A DNA stretch of 64,000 bases, taken from the NCBI RefSeq assembly GCF_029962835.1, contig NC_080577.1:25960501-26024500 (forward strand), written 5' to 3'. Below, piece by piece: positions 1-10,595 of this stretch. The notes under the pieces were generated by a model. That model worked only from the letters and a program-made list of their open reading frames with translations. It did not search any database and had not been told where the DNA came from. Both the position numbers and the translations under genes were made by a program. Source of the stretch: Magnolia sinica (lineage: Eukaryota; Streptophyta; Magnoliopsida; Magnoliales; Magnoliaceae). The stretch's first letter is position 1. Each line of letters starts with the position of its first letter.

Positions 1-1690
1 CATCTATCGTGCATAAGCTTATAAAAAGCTTAGAGGGTGGTGTACGTGTGTGAGCAGTATATGCGTGCTCAGAATGTAATATCAGGTAAACGGAAATGCT
101 GGTAAATCCATGAACCATATAATATCAGAGTAAGTAGAAATACTGATAAGTCCATAAAAATATCATCAACCTCATTCAGGATATACGATGGAAAGACATA
201 GCAAGCCAATGTCAGATACTGAGAAAGCAATGTAAATCGACTATGTAATGCGGAAATATAATGAACTATATATCAGATATCAAGGATGCAATATAATATG
301 CAATTCGAAAGAGCTGTAGATACCATCAGCCTCATCTAGGTCATATAAATGCAGAAACATAGCAACTCAAAATGACATATGCCGAGGATGTAATGAAATA
401 TGCAATATATGGTGCGAATAAAATGACCAAGCTGCAGTGTGAAGTCGGGATGATAGTACATGGTATTGCAGACTATGGGGCCTATCACAAAGAACTTCTA
501 TCCAAACTAGTCTCATACCTGAATTTGGATAGATAGACTCAATGTGGTAAGCTCCTGATCTCAAGTTAGTCGTGCGCCCCAACTAAAATCCTAGCCATTG
601 CAAAAGTACACATAACAATTAATTGCGCACTACCAGCCCGAGTGAATAGTGATGAATGAATTAATATAATGCTGAGTATGCAACTCCTGCTCCACAAATC
701 AGTACTGTACATATCTGGGATCATCACCGGGGTCTAGTACACTCTACATGCAAATCGCCGCCGCGACCATGCAACTGGAAGAGACCTCACTATTCGCCTG
801 ACCAGTAGTCAGCCAATATCTACCCGGCACGTCGATGACGAACCCATTCACGAGCTGGTCAAACTCAGCCTAGCTATGCCCCCTATTCTCTGGCGAGTAA
901 GGCCACACCCCCTCCAACCGACCATGACACAGTGGGAGACGCGGCCTCCTGGTATTCGGCACTCGAGCGCTCATGTATCCACTCGGTCTCGATGTTGGGG
1001 CATCTCCTAGCCACGGAGATCTAGGGACTTTCACCCACGGACATCCAAAGTGCCCAGATACTCGGACTAAACATTTTCGGTGTCTCATCTAGCCATCCAC
1101 GACATGCCTGTGAAGGCTACGGCCCTGATATCGCTAGGGCGTACAGTAATCACAACACACAATGCAAGATGCATGAGTCATACAATCTAATCATGCATCA
1201 ACCCTGCGCATACCGTGTGCTCATGTGAGATAATCTCTGCCTATCAGGGAGTCTTATAACAATCTTCCCAATGACATGTGCAATGGTCAACCATATCTCA
1301 TAACAAACATGCAGATGATGCGTATGAGCATGTATCGTGATGTTATGCTATCACATACTCATAATCGGTATTAATAATCGGCATTGACAATGTGGACATT
1401 TAACCAACATTGCCCCCAAGGAATGACCCATATAGAGCCTAACATATAGTGGACCCTATAGATGTTACAAGTTTAAAAAGTGATGATAGTATCAGCCACT
1501 TAGGCATAATTATCAAGAAAGATATTACAATGGACGAGTATAAAATGACCCTATAGAGTGTTACATGGCCCATCTATAGAGTGTTATACAATGGGCTCAC
1601 TGTTTTATAAGATGCCTTAATTTGTATGAAAATCTGGTGGTCCACTGATCAAGTGGGTCACAATACACAATAAGTGGACAGCTTGACCAA
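1..1690. repeat. Unassigned non-coding sequence, probably retroelement-derived
   Basis: No convincing coding region is present on either strand. The only open frames are short and lack recognisable motifs. The style of the sequence (long, non-coding, moderately GC-rich around 740-1130, AT-rich elsewhere) resembles the untranslated part or long LTR of a plant retroelement. I could not find both ends or a target-site duplication, so the assignment is inference only. Confidence 0.3.
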
Positions 1691-1775
1691 GTATCGTTTC
1701 CCTAGTCATCTATTTCTCTGGGCATTGCCGTGAGATCCATGGCCTATTGCACATACATGTTGGAACACATGGTGA

Positions 1776-1778
<3 letters not shown>

Positions 1779-1818
<40 letters not shown>
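1779..1818. repeat. (AT)n microsatellite
   Basis: About 20 uninterrupted AT units. The small open frame that runs across it encodes a Tyr-Ile repeat and is an artefact of the microsatellite. Confidence 0.95.
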
Positions 1819-1820
<2 letters not shown>

Positions 1821-2205
1821 GCTGTTATACATGGAATCGGATTGCATCATCTGCCACACATCACCTGCCTAGGCATGTGTTGAGGTGGCAAAGTTTTATG
1901 AGCTCCACCATGATATATGTGTTATATTCATTTCCAAGATCATTAATTTCGGCAAGAACCTATGATAAAGCAGATTCAAAGCTCAAGTGCTCTGCATGAC
2001 AGAAAGCAACGAGGATTGACAGCTTACTATTAAATGCTCTCAGGAGTTTTAAAAGTTCTGGATCCAACTGATATTTGTGTTTTCCTTTTATCTGGGCTTT
2101 TAGTGACATCATGAACAAGTTGGACGGCAATGAACATCATGCGGCGCAAGGAATCAATGTACCCGGGGCGGCTCAAAGGGGTAGGTGGGTGAGGCAATCG
2201 CCTAA

Positions 2206-2333
2206 GCCCCCTAATTATGAAGGCCCTATATTTTTGGACGAGGATTTCCTGCCAAAGCCTTCCGCAGAAGCCCCCTAATTATGAAGGCCCTATATTTTTG
2301 GACGAGGATTTCCTGCCAAAGCCTTTTGCGGGA
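2206..2333. repeat. 64-bp direct tandem duplication
   Basis: Units 2206-2269 and 2270-2333 both begin gccccctaattatgaagg and both contain the left terminal motif ggatttcctgcc of the adjacent long-TIR repeat. They differ at a few bases near the end of the unit. The duplication therefore doubled the terminus of that repeat plus its flank. Confidence 0.85.
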
Positions 2334-2821
2334 AGTTCCTGTGATGGGAACCTAGGTGGGGTCCACTGTGATGTTTATGACATATCCACCACGTACATCC
2401 TTTTTTTGAGATCATTTTAGGATTTAAGGCCAAAAATGAACGGGGTCCAATACTCAAGTGGGCCGTACTAAAGGAAAAGGTGGGCAGGGAAATTCCTACC
2501 ATTGAAATCTCCTTGGGGTCGACAGTGATGTTTGTGTGCCATCCATACAGTTCATAATGTCATTGCTACTTGGATAAACTTAAAATACAAATATTATCCT
2601 AATTCGAAACTTTTTTGGCCCCACAAATATTTCAACTGTGAACGTTAAATCCTCACCTTTGCAGCCCACTTGAGGATTGGACCCGGTTCCTTTTTGGTCT
2701 TATGTACTAAAATGATCTCAAAAAATGGATGGACGTGGTGGATCTCTCAAAAAAATCACAATGGCCCCCACCTAAGTTCCTAGCGCACGAACTTCCTGCA
2801 AAAGGCTCTCGCAGGAAATCC
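2306..2821. mobile_element. Long-TIR MITE, hairpin-ended family (family B)
   Basis: The left end begins ggatttcctgcc and reads into cctaggtggggtcc. The right end is its reverse complement (ggcccccacctaag ... gcaggaaatcc). The terminal inverted repeats are roughly 60 bp. Each terminus also contains its own small inverted repeat (ttcctgc ... gcaggaa). The interior carries the core shared by all long-TIR repeats of this window, including the quasi-palindromic 'ttggataa/gtcattgctac' centre. No coding capacity. I could not recognise a target-site duplication because the left flank is itself duplicated. Confidence 0.7.
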
Positions 2822-2829
2822 ACCTCTTA

Positions 2830-3600
2830 TATTATAATATAGCAAAATAAAAATTTCTTAATTATGAAGGTCCTATATTATAGCAAAATTAAAATTAAGA
2901 AGGAAAAAAAGTCTAAATTTTTTGAAATAAAACTTATTGAAAGGCCTACAAAATATGAACATCTAAAAATTAGTTTACAAATTTGAAATTGAAATTAAAA
3001 AATAAATCCTAAAAACTAGCACTATCAATAATAGCAATCTAACTCTATAGTCTCTTTTCAAAATAATAGTATCATTCCCAATAAATTCTTCTCCTAAAAC
3101 CTAGGATCACAACTACCTACTTTATTGCTAATTAAGTTCTCAAAAAATTAAATTCTAACGCTATTTTTCTAAATTAAATTCTAACTTCATTTTTCTAACG
3201 GTTTGTTTTTGGAATTAAAAGTTTTAAAAGAAGTTTGCAAAAACAGAAATTAATACTCCAATTGAAATACTTAATCTAATAAAAGAACAATATTGTTTTC
3301 CAAATTGTTTTATTGCATACAGAATACTAGTTACCATACCTGTTACAGTTGCATCTACATAAAGAAGTTTTTTAAAATTAAATATTATAAAAAATTATTT
3401 ACGAACAATTATATCTCAAGATAGATTACACAGTTTACCAATTTTATTTATCAAAACTGATTTATTGGGTAAACTTGAATACAAAAGTTTAATTAGTAAT
3501 TTTGCATCTAAAAAGGTAAGAAGTAAATTTACGGTTAAATTTTGAATTTATTAAATTTTTTTAAAATTTTTTAAACTAAAAAACTTCATTTTTATGATTT
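2830..3600. other. AT-rich intergenic sequence, no gene seen
   Basis: Strongly AT-rich, with many stop codons in all frames and no repeat that I can bound. I see nothing functional here. Confidence 0.5.
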
Positions 3601-3639
3601 GCCTAAGGGCTCCAAAAATGTTGAGCCGCCTCCGAATGT

Positions 3640-3770
3640 ACCCACTTATTATATGTGGGGTGGTCTACTTGATGTTTGGATCCACTTAATCTGTAGAATG
3701 GATGGAGGGTGTGGATATAACACGTACATCATATTGGACCCACCTAACTTTGCCATGTCAACATGGAAAT
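3640..3770. repeat. Fragment of the gtggtccac dispersed repeat
   Basis: Half of the common long-TIR repeat. It runs from a 'tggggtggtctacttgat' segment to 'acacgtacatcatattggaccc', the usual right-hand end of the family. The other half is missing. Confidence 0.6.
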
Positions 3771-4750
3771 GCCAATCACGTGCATTATGTTTACAATGCA
3801 CAAAATCGAGGCATGCATTTCGAAGTAGAATCTTTTCTAATTGTATTAATTTAAGATTACAGTGCAAAACCAATCACGTGCATCATGGTTTTGTCCCATA
3901 AGACAATGATAGCATTTCAAAACAGGGGGAAAAACCAAACTTCACCGGTAGAGAGAGCAAAAAGATGTTAAAATGATGGTGTAGCTGCCCGCTGGAGCCC
4001 ACGTGATGAGATGGTTTGATGAGCTCAACTGATCATATTCTCTTTAGCACCGTTGATAAGCTATCATCACACAATCACCCTTCATTTTTAAGATTGAATT
4101 GAAGCCGTTGAAAATTGCCCCTTCACTATTCTTGATTCATTTACACAGAGTGACGTTATAACAATCATTCGTTCATTGTTAGTTTTTTTTAAAATTATTT
4201 TATTTTAATGGTGGCCCACGGAGCATAGATTTAACAATATGAATGGTTACGATCATCCGGCCCGATCGTGAGTCGTTTGTGGAGGCAAAACGAACTCCTC
4301 ATCTCATACATGGATGTTCGAATTTCCGGAACGTGATTCTGAGATGCACGAATTTCAGAGACGTGATTCGCGGGAAGCGGATTGGCTGATGTACCGCACA
4401 CCAGCGATATGGCTGATATGGGTACGTGTCGTGCGAAGACGAGCGTTGCAGTAGGACGCGGATTGCGTACTACCCCCGCCGTCCCTAGCTCCGAACAGGC
4501 AGTTGAGTGAATCACACCAAATAATAAGCTAGGTTGCATTAAAATGTTAAAAGCATTAAATATCAGTTGTATTAAATGCAAGAGTCATATGTGGTGTGGT
4601 CTACTTCGTTGTTAGGTATGTCTCAATTTTGTGTTCATTTCTTAAAATAATATGAGAAAATGGTTTGACGGTTTGGATGTATAGATAAATCACGGTGGGC
4701 CTGCCCACAGATCCGGGGGGTGGGGGGTACAATCCGCGTCCGTTGCAACG

Positions 4751-5261
4751 GGAACGGATTGGCTACTCCCCTGCCACCAGCCCTATGGTTGGTGGTCGAT
4801 GCTCCTTGGACCCCACCATGATGTATGTGATTCATCCATGCCGTTCATCCATTTTTATAGATCATTTTAGGGCTTGATACTGAAAATGATAAGAATATAA
4901 ATATCAGGTGCACCACACCACAAGAAAACAATTGTGATTGGACATCCACCATTAAAATCCTCCTAAGGACCATTGTACTGTTTATTTGACATCCAATCTG
5001 TTGATTAGGTCATACAGACCCAAATGAATGGAAAAAACAAAGATAAGCTTGATTCAAAACTTTTATGGCCTTCAAAAAGTTTTTAATGGTTGAAGCTCAT
5101 TCAAGACGGTTTCCTGTAATGTGGTCCACTTGAGACTAGGATATACCTTAGTTTTGGTCCCATACGATAAAATGATCTAGAAAAGTAGATGGACGGCATA
5201 GATGAAACACATACATCATGGTGGGGCCCACACAACACTGACCACCAGCCATTAGCTAGAG
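4751..5261. mobile_element. Long-TIR MITE, family A (ggattggctactccc ends)
   Basis: The left arm starts ggaacggattggctactccc and passes through a self-complementary ccaccagccc..ggttggtgg stretch to accccaccatgatgtatg. The right arm mirrors it up to ccaccagccattagctag and then stops abruptly at 5261, so the last about 30 bp of the right terminus are lost. It is a sister copy of the complete element at 8498-9034. Confidence 0.65.
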
Positions 5262-5267
5262 CTGGGC

Positions 5268-6746
5268 ATTAGTTCGGTTCAGAATAGATCGAGCATAACT
5301 CGAGCCGATCCAAAATCTCCCTGTCTGACTCGAACTAGATCCGATCCGAGACCGAGTCCGGGTCACCTGACTCGAACCAATCCGATGCAGGGTTGGCCTG
5401 ACCCGAACCAAGTCTGACTCAGTCAGGGAAACCGAGTCGGATCGGGTTGGGTACGATTCGGATTGTTTAAATTTAATCCAACTCTTTTATGTGGTGTGGT
5501 CCACTTCAGCCTTCGATATACTATATTTTTGTGCTCAAGACTTAAAATGATATGTCCAAATGGATGAACGACTTAGATGAAACATGTATATATCAAGCTG
5601 GGCCCCACATGACTGAAAAAATTGTATCCATGCTTTCACCGAAACGTACTTCTGTGTTGATGTTTACTGCAAGAAAGTGCAGAGACTTGCTATATTGCCG
5701 TTCTTTTTATGCAAAGTCTTAGCAAGTTTTGTGGGTCTCATCATGGGGTATGTGTTATATCCAAACCGTCCATCCATTTGGCGAGCTCGTCTTAAGGCTT
5801 GAGATGAAAAATAAAACAGATCTAACTATCATGTGAACCATACGAATTGTTTAACAGTGAAAATCATTCTCTGCTGCTATTTGTGGTGTGGTCCAGATGA
5901 TTTTTGGATATTATTCATTTTTTGGATGATGCTCGATAATGATCTCTAAAAATATATGAACGGTGTAAATATAATAAATACATCACTGTGGGCCCATGTA
6001 ACTTTGATATCCTTTGAACCGTTCATACAACTCGGAGCTTGAGGAGCGTCAGTGCTCGTCTTCGCATGACACGTACCTACGGCGGCTGGAGCATAGTCAG
6101 ACAGACGTCACGTCATGGTGGGCGCACAAAGAGGGAAACAGAGACATGGTCGGTGCTATGTGGGCCCCACCATGACATATTTGTTTCATCCATGTCGTCC
6201 ATCTATTTTTACAGATCATTTTACGGTATGAGTCAAAAAATGAGGTATATCCAAATCTCAAGTGGACCACATTACAGGAAACAATGTTGAATGAGAGTTG
6301 ACCATTAAAAATATTTTGAGGGCCATGAAAGTTTTGGATCAAGCTGATCTTAGTTTTTTCTCTTCATCTGGGAAGACTGTATGAACTAGTTAATAGATTG
6401 GATATCAAATAAACAGTATAGTAGGCCTTAGGAGGATTTTAATGGTGGATATCCAACCGTTATTGTTTTCATGTGGTGTGGTCCACCTGAGATTTATATT
6501 CCTCTAATTTTTGGTACCAAGCCATAACATGAACTTTAAAAATGGATGAACGGAATGAATGAAACGCATACATCTGGATCGGACCGAATCGGATCTAAAC
6601 GGATCGGATTAGTCCGGGCAAGCATGGATTCGTAATCGACCTGAAAAACTTTTGGATCAAGTCTGACCTACTTGATTCGCACCGATCCAGGCCGTCGGAT
6701 CGGGTTGAATCCACCGGATTGGGTCAGGATTGCCCAGAGTAGCTGA
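5268..6746. repeat. Composite repeat: gggcat..cgg/gattgccc-ended element with inserted copies
   Basis: 5268-5470 is a GA/TC-rich stretch of repeated 'gacccgaacc/cgagtcgg' words that starts ctgggcat. 6577-6746 is the complementary half and ends gattgcccag. Between them lie copies of the gtggtccac repeat (5487-5615, 5735-6003 and 6135-6576). The arrangement looks like one inverted-repeat element opened by later insertions. The same architecture occurs at 24861-25995. Confidence 0.45.
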
Positions 6747-6789
6747 TCCGTTTCCCGTTGCAGCTCCTCATGCTCCAAGTTTTACAAAC

Positions 6790-7440
6790 GGTGCGAAGGA
6801 GATCAAAGTTATATGGCTCCAAATGTTGTATTTATTATATCCACACCATTCATCCATTTTTTGAGATCATTTTATACTAGGATACCAAAAATGATTCATA
6901 TCCAAATCTTAAGTGGACCACACCAGAAATAGCTGTGGGACAATGATTCTCACTGTTAAAACATTCGTAGGGCCCAATATAGCGTTTGTTATCCATCCAT
7001 CTATTCATAAGGTCACGCACACATGAAAGAAGAGGAGAAATAAATATCATATGAGTCGGGATCCTCTGTTATCAGGTCAACAGAGAATTCCTGTTACCCT
7101 AATGGTTTGGCGTCCGAAGCCGTTTTATATTTTTTTTATTTTTTTAGTGAGGAGTGACGTGGACCAATGAGAATTTGAGTATTAGGAATTCTCTGTTGAC
7201 CTGATAACAGAGGATCCAGACTCATATCATATCTATCCAAAACTTCTATCACAACCAAAAAGGGTTTCAATGGTAGACGCTCAATCCCCCACAGCTTTTT
7301 GGAGTGTGGTACACTTGATCGTTGGATCTGTCTTATTTTTCGTTCAAACCTTTGGACGATTTCACCAAATGAAAGGACGGTTGTGATGTAACACATGCCT
7401 CATTATTGGACCCACAGAACTTGGTGACGTCAACACATCA
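6790..7440. repeat. Long-TIR dispersed repeat copy with a nested MITE
   Basis: Left arm 'ctccaaatgttgtatttattatatccacaccattcatcc' style, right arm 'acatgcctcattattggacccacagaacttgg'. The right arm continues into a tgcaccagccaagccgcttcctgatt terminus. The interior is interrupted by the small MITE at 7053-7223. No coding sequence. Confidence 0.6.
7053..7223. mobile_element. 171-bp Mutator-like MITE with perfect 9-bp TSD
   Basis: Terminal inverted repeats of about 40 bp start gagtcgggatcctctgttat on the left. The right end is the reverse complement of the same sequence with one mismatch. The 9-bp sequence atatcatat occurs directly on both sides (7044-7052 and 7224-7232). Removing the element and one copy restores the usual 'gagaaataaatat..ctatccaaaactt' text of the host repeat. 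A 9-bp duplication is typical of Mutator-like elements. The interior is non-coding. Confidence 0.88.
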
Positions 7441-7986
7441 GCCATATCGCTGCACCAGCCAAGCCGCTTCCTGATTCCCGGCACAGTGTCAGCGAACGGT
7501 CTCCCTACGGCCGGCCGTATCAACTGCTGCGTGCTTCCTGGGTTTCCCTATTGATCTGGTTCCGAGTTTGATAGTTCGGCACAGTTTAAAAAATAATGGT
7601 GACCCTTTAACCGTATACGTGGCGTAGTCATAAGATGATCTAGACTCTCCAACTATCTGAGTTGGAGCTTTACCGGAAAGTTAGAAATAATCTGATTTCT
7701 CTGTTGGAATATTAACCACTCACTATTTAACTTTTAGTCAACCATTTCATGGCGACCAACTGAATGGTCAGGATTATTTTATTAGTTCTATTTTAGAAAT
7801 ATACTTCATACACATTGCCCACACAATTTGAATCGTCCGATGGTCATAAATGAGTCCCACGTGAAGGAGGGTGAGTCACAAACTCACAATTATTTTCAAA
7901 ATGGTGGTAAACTACCATGCGAGCCGACGGCGTGTTTGAATTTATCAGAAGGAGATGCGTTTGCCATTGTTGCGGCATAGGATCGG

Positions 7987-8310
7987 AAGCGTATTGCGTA
8001 CAGAGTAGACTCTGTGGTCCCCCGTGATGTATGTTCTTATCCACGCCGTCCATCCGTCTTCCAGCTTATTTTAGTGCATGAGATCAAAATTGAAATATAT
8101 TCAAAGCTCAAGTGGACCACACCACAGGAAACAGTATGAATGGTACGCCTACTGCCCAAAACTTCTTGTGGGCCCTGTGGTGTGGTCCATTTGAGCTTTG
8201 TATATGCTTCTCATGCCCTGAAATATCTGAAAAACGGATGGACGACGTGGATAACCCACATACATCCATGGTGGGCTCCACAGAGTTTACTCAGTGCTTT
8301 CCTCTGTATT
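7987..8310. repeat. Long-TIR repeat, family D (ttgcgtac..actc ends)
   Basis: The left arm reads gcgtattgcgtacagagtag, then actctgtggtcccccgtgatgtatg. The right arm is 'catacatccatggtgggctccacagagtttactcag'. The central part is reduced, so the copy is short. The same family is the host of the inner CACTA element further right. Confidence 0.6.
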
Positions 8311-8497
8311 CAGCGTGTGTCGCAATGCACTGGGACCCATATACCAACTTTACAATTATTTGAACCGTACGCATTGCTTGAGTGGTTACGATCATCGGAC
8401 CATCCCAGAACGTGGGCCCCGATGGCGGCGACACACGTTTGGACGTCAGTCGCGAGTCTTGCGACAGAGGCAAAGCGTCCGCCACTAGTTTGAAGTT

Positions 8498-9034
8498 GGA
8501 AACGGATTGGCTACTCCCCCTGCCACCGGCCAATGGCTGACTGTCACTGCTCTGTGGACATCACCATGATGTATTTGTTTCATCCATGCCGTTCATATAT
8601 TTTTCCATATCATTTTCTGTTATGAGACCAAAAATGAGGTATATCCCAATCTCAAGTGGACCACATTACAGGAAACAGTGTTGAATGGGCTTCAACCATT
8701 AAAAACCTTTTGGGGGCCATAAAAGTTTTGGATCAAGCTGATTTTTTTTTATACCTTGACCTGGGCCTGTAAGACCTAATCAACATATTGGATGTCAAAT
8801 GATAAGTACAGTGGGCCTTAGGAGGATCTTAATGGTGGATATCCAATCACTATTGTTTTACTGTGGTGTGGTCCACCTGAGATTTATATACTCTCATTTT
8901 TGGTATCAAAACGTAAAATGATCTTTAAAAATGGATGTACTGAATGGATGAAACACATACATCATGGTGGGGCCCACAGAGCACCGACCATCAGCCACCG
9001 GGCTGGTGGCAGGGGGAGTAGCCAATCCATTTCC
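8498..9034. mobile_element. Complete family A long-TIR MITE with 9-bp TSD
   Basis: The left terminus starts ggaaacggattggctactcc. The right terminus is its reverse complement, ending gtagccaatccatttcc, giving TIRs of about 60 bp. The flanks tttgaagtt (8489-8497) and tcagaagtt (9035-9043) match at 7 of 9 positions, consistent with an aged 9-bp Mutator-type duplication. The 537-bp interior is a quasi-palindrome with a 'ttggatgtcaaatgataag' centre and no coding capacity. This is the reference copy for the family. Confidence 0.75.
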
Positions 9035-9079
9035 TCAGAAGTTACATTAACAGACGTCCAAACAGCTCCTCAGCCATAG

Positions 9080-9512
9080 CGGATTGCGTCCTGTCCCCTC
9101 CTGTGGAGCCTACAAAAATGTATCGGTTTTATTCACTCCGTTCATCCATTTTTTTCGGATATTTTAGAATTTTTATACAAAAATTAGCTAGATCCAAGCC
9201 TCAAGTGGACCACACAATGGGGATTGAACTCTTACCGTTGAAAACTTCTTAGAGGCCACAGAAGCTTCGTATCAAACAGAAATTTGAGTCTTCCCTTCAT
9301 TCAGGTTTTTATGACCTTATGAACAGGTTGGATGGTAAATAAACGACGGGCCCAGGATGGTTTCAACGGTGGTCATCATTATCACCACTGCTTCCTATGG
9401 ATCTTCTTCATTTTTTTGGATCCTATCTAAAATAATTTGAGAAAATGGATGAACAGAGTAGATAAACTCCATACATCACGGTGGGCCCACAGAGCTCCCG
9501 CTTCCCTCCTCG
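9080..9512. repeat. Long-TIR dispersed repeat copy
   Basis: Left arm 'gcggattgcgtcctgtcccctcctgtggagcc', right arm 'catacatcacggtgggcccacagagctcccgcttccctcctc'. It has the typical central 'gaacaggttggatggtaaataaacg' segment. It ends about 380 bp before the probable 5' leader of the transporter gene. Confidence 0.55.
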
Positions 9513-9879
9513 TCTTTTGAGAACTGATCAGGTACATCCAGAAGTACTCTAACTTGTATTCCATCCATGTCTTTCCCGCCAACTTACTAATTGTGCAGTA
9601 AATCCGTACCATGAAAACGGCATTAAAATAATAAATATCAGTCAAAAGAATAAAGACAATCTTTTAATCAAATGGGCTCCGCCGTTGTAATCAATGCTGA
9701 TGGACTGTTTAGTAAAAATATATATGTGGACCACATGAAGATTTTTTGTGGCCTGAGTTTTGTGTAAAATGATATTAACATTGTGTCCTATCTTTTCTAT
9801 GGTACCGATTTACTAAAAATATCTCATGTTGGCGGGAAATTCCTGGTTGGACGACAATCTATAGTACTTCCGGGTGTAC

Positions 9880-10028
9880 TGATCAGCTCTCTTCCTCAGA
9901 CAACAAACAAAAGGCAAAAAACACGCCTCTCTCTCGCAACAGCAACAGCAACCTCAAATCTGATTTCTCCGCAAACTACTCAAGATTCTCCAAAAACTCG
10001 TTTTCTTCTGCAATTCACTTCGCTTAAG
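9880..10028 (+). promoter_or_regulatory. Probable 5' untranslated exon of the transporter gene
   Basis: A CT-rich then CA-rich stretch (ctctctctcgcaacagcaac) typical of plant leaders ends at cgcttaag, followed by gtgaaaat, a plausible splice donor at 10029. Acceptor-like sites downstream (tttgttttag near 10359, tagattgtag near 10550) could join this leader to the first coding exon. No cDNA evidence is available, so the exact leader structure is inference. Confidence 0.4.
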
Positions 10029-10595
10029 GTGAAAATATAGTTAGAATCTTTCCCTTTTCCCTTTATTGTGTATGTTTCTGTTTGATTCTTACTATATAAA
10101 ATAATCTTTTATTAAAAAAAAAAAAAGGATTTTGTTACATGGATGGTATGAATTTCTACAGCTCATGTTCTCTACCATGCGTAGGAGATTCATACTCTCT
10201 CATCTCTTACATGTTTTGAGTATTACATTTTTGGGTTTTGCTTATTATATTATTTGAGAATTGGGTTCTTCATGTGAGAATTGTGTGTGGGGTACATTTC
10301 ACAAATTCATGTGGGTTGACTTTTGTTCAACTAATAGTCTCACATCTTCTTTGTTTTAGGCTATCAATGTTGTGCAATTCGATATCGACCGTTGATTACA
10401 TGAGGATTTTATAGGTTTACTCCTCGCCGTTGATTTAGAGTTGTTCTGAGGACATGAATGTTTCAGGAGAAGAAGTGGTTTTATTCTGTAGCTGTTAAAA
10501 ATATAAATTATATGGGTGTTTTAGAATTGGTGAATTTATATAGATTGTAGTGGATTTTGGTTGATCAGATCTCCGACTATTGGGCTTGGAAAGAG

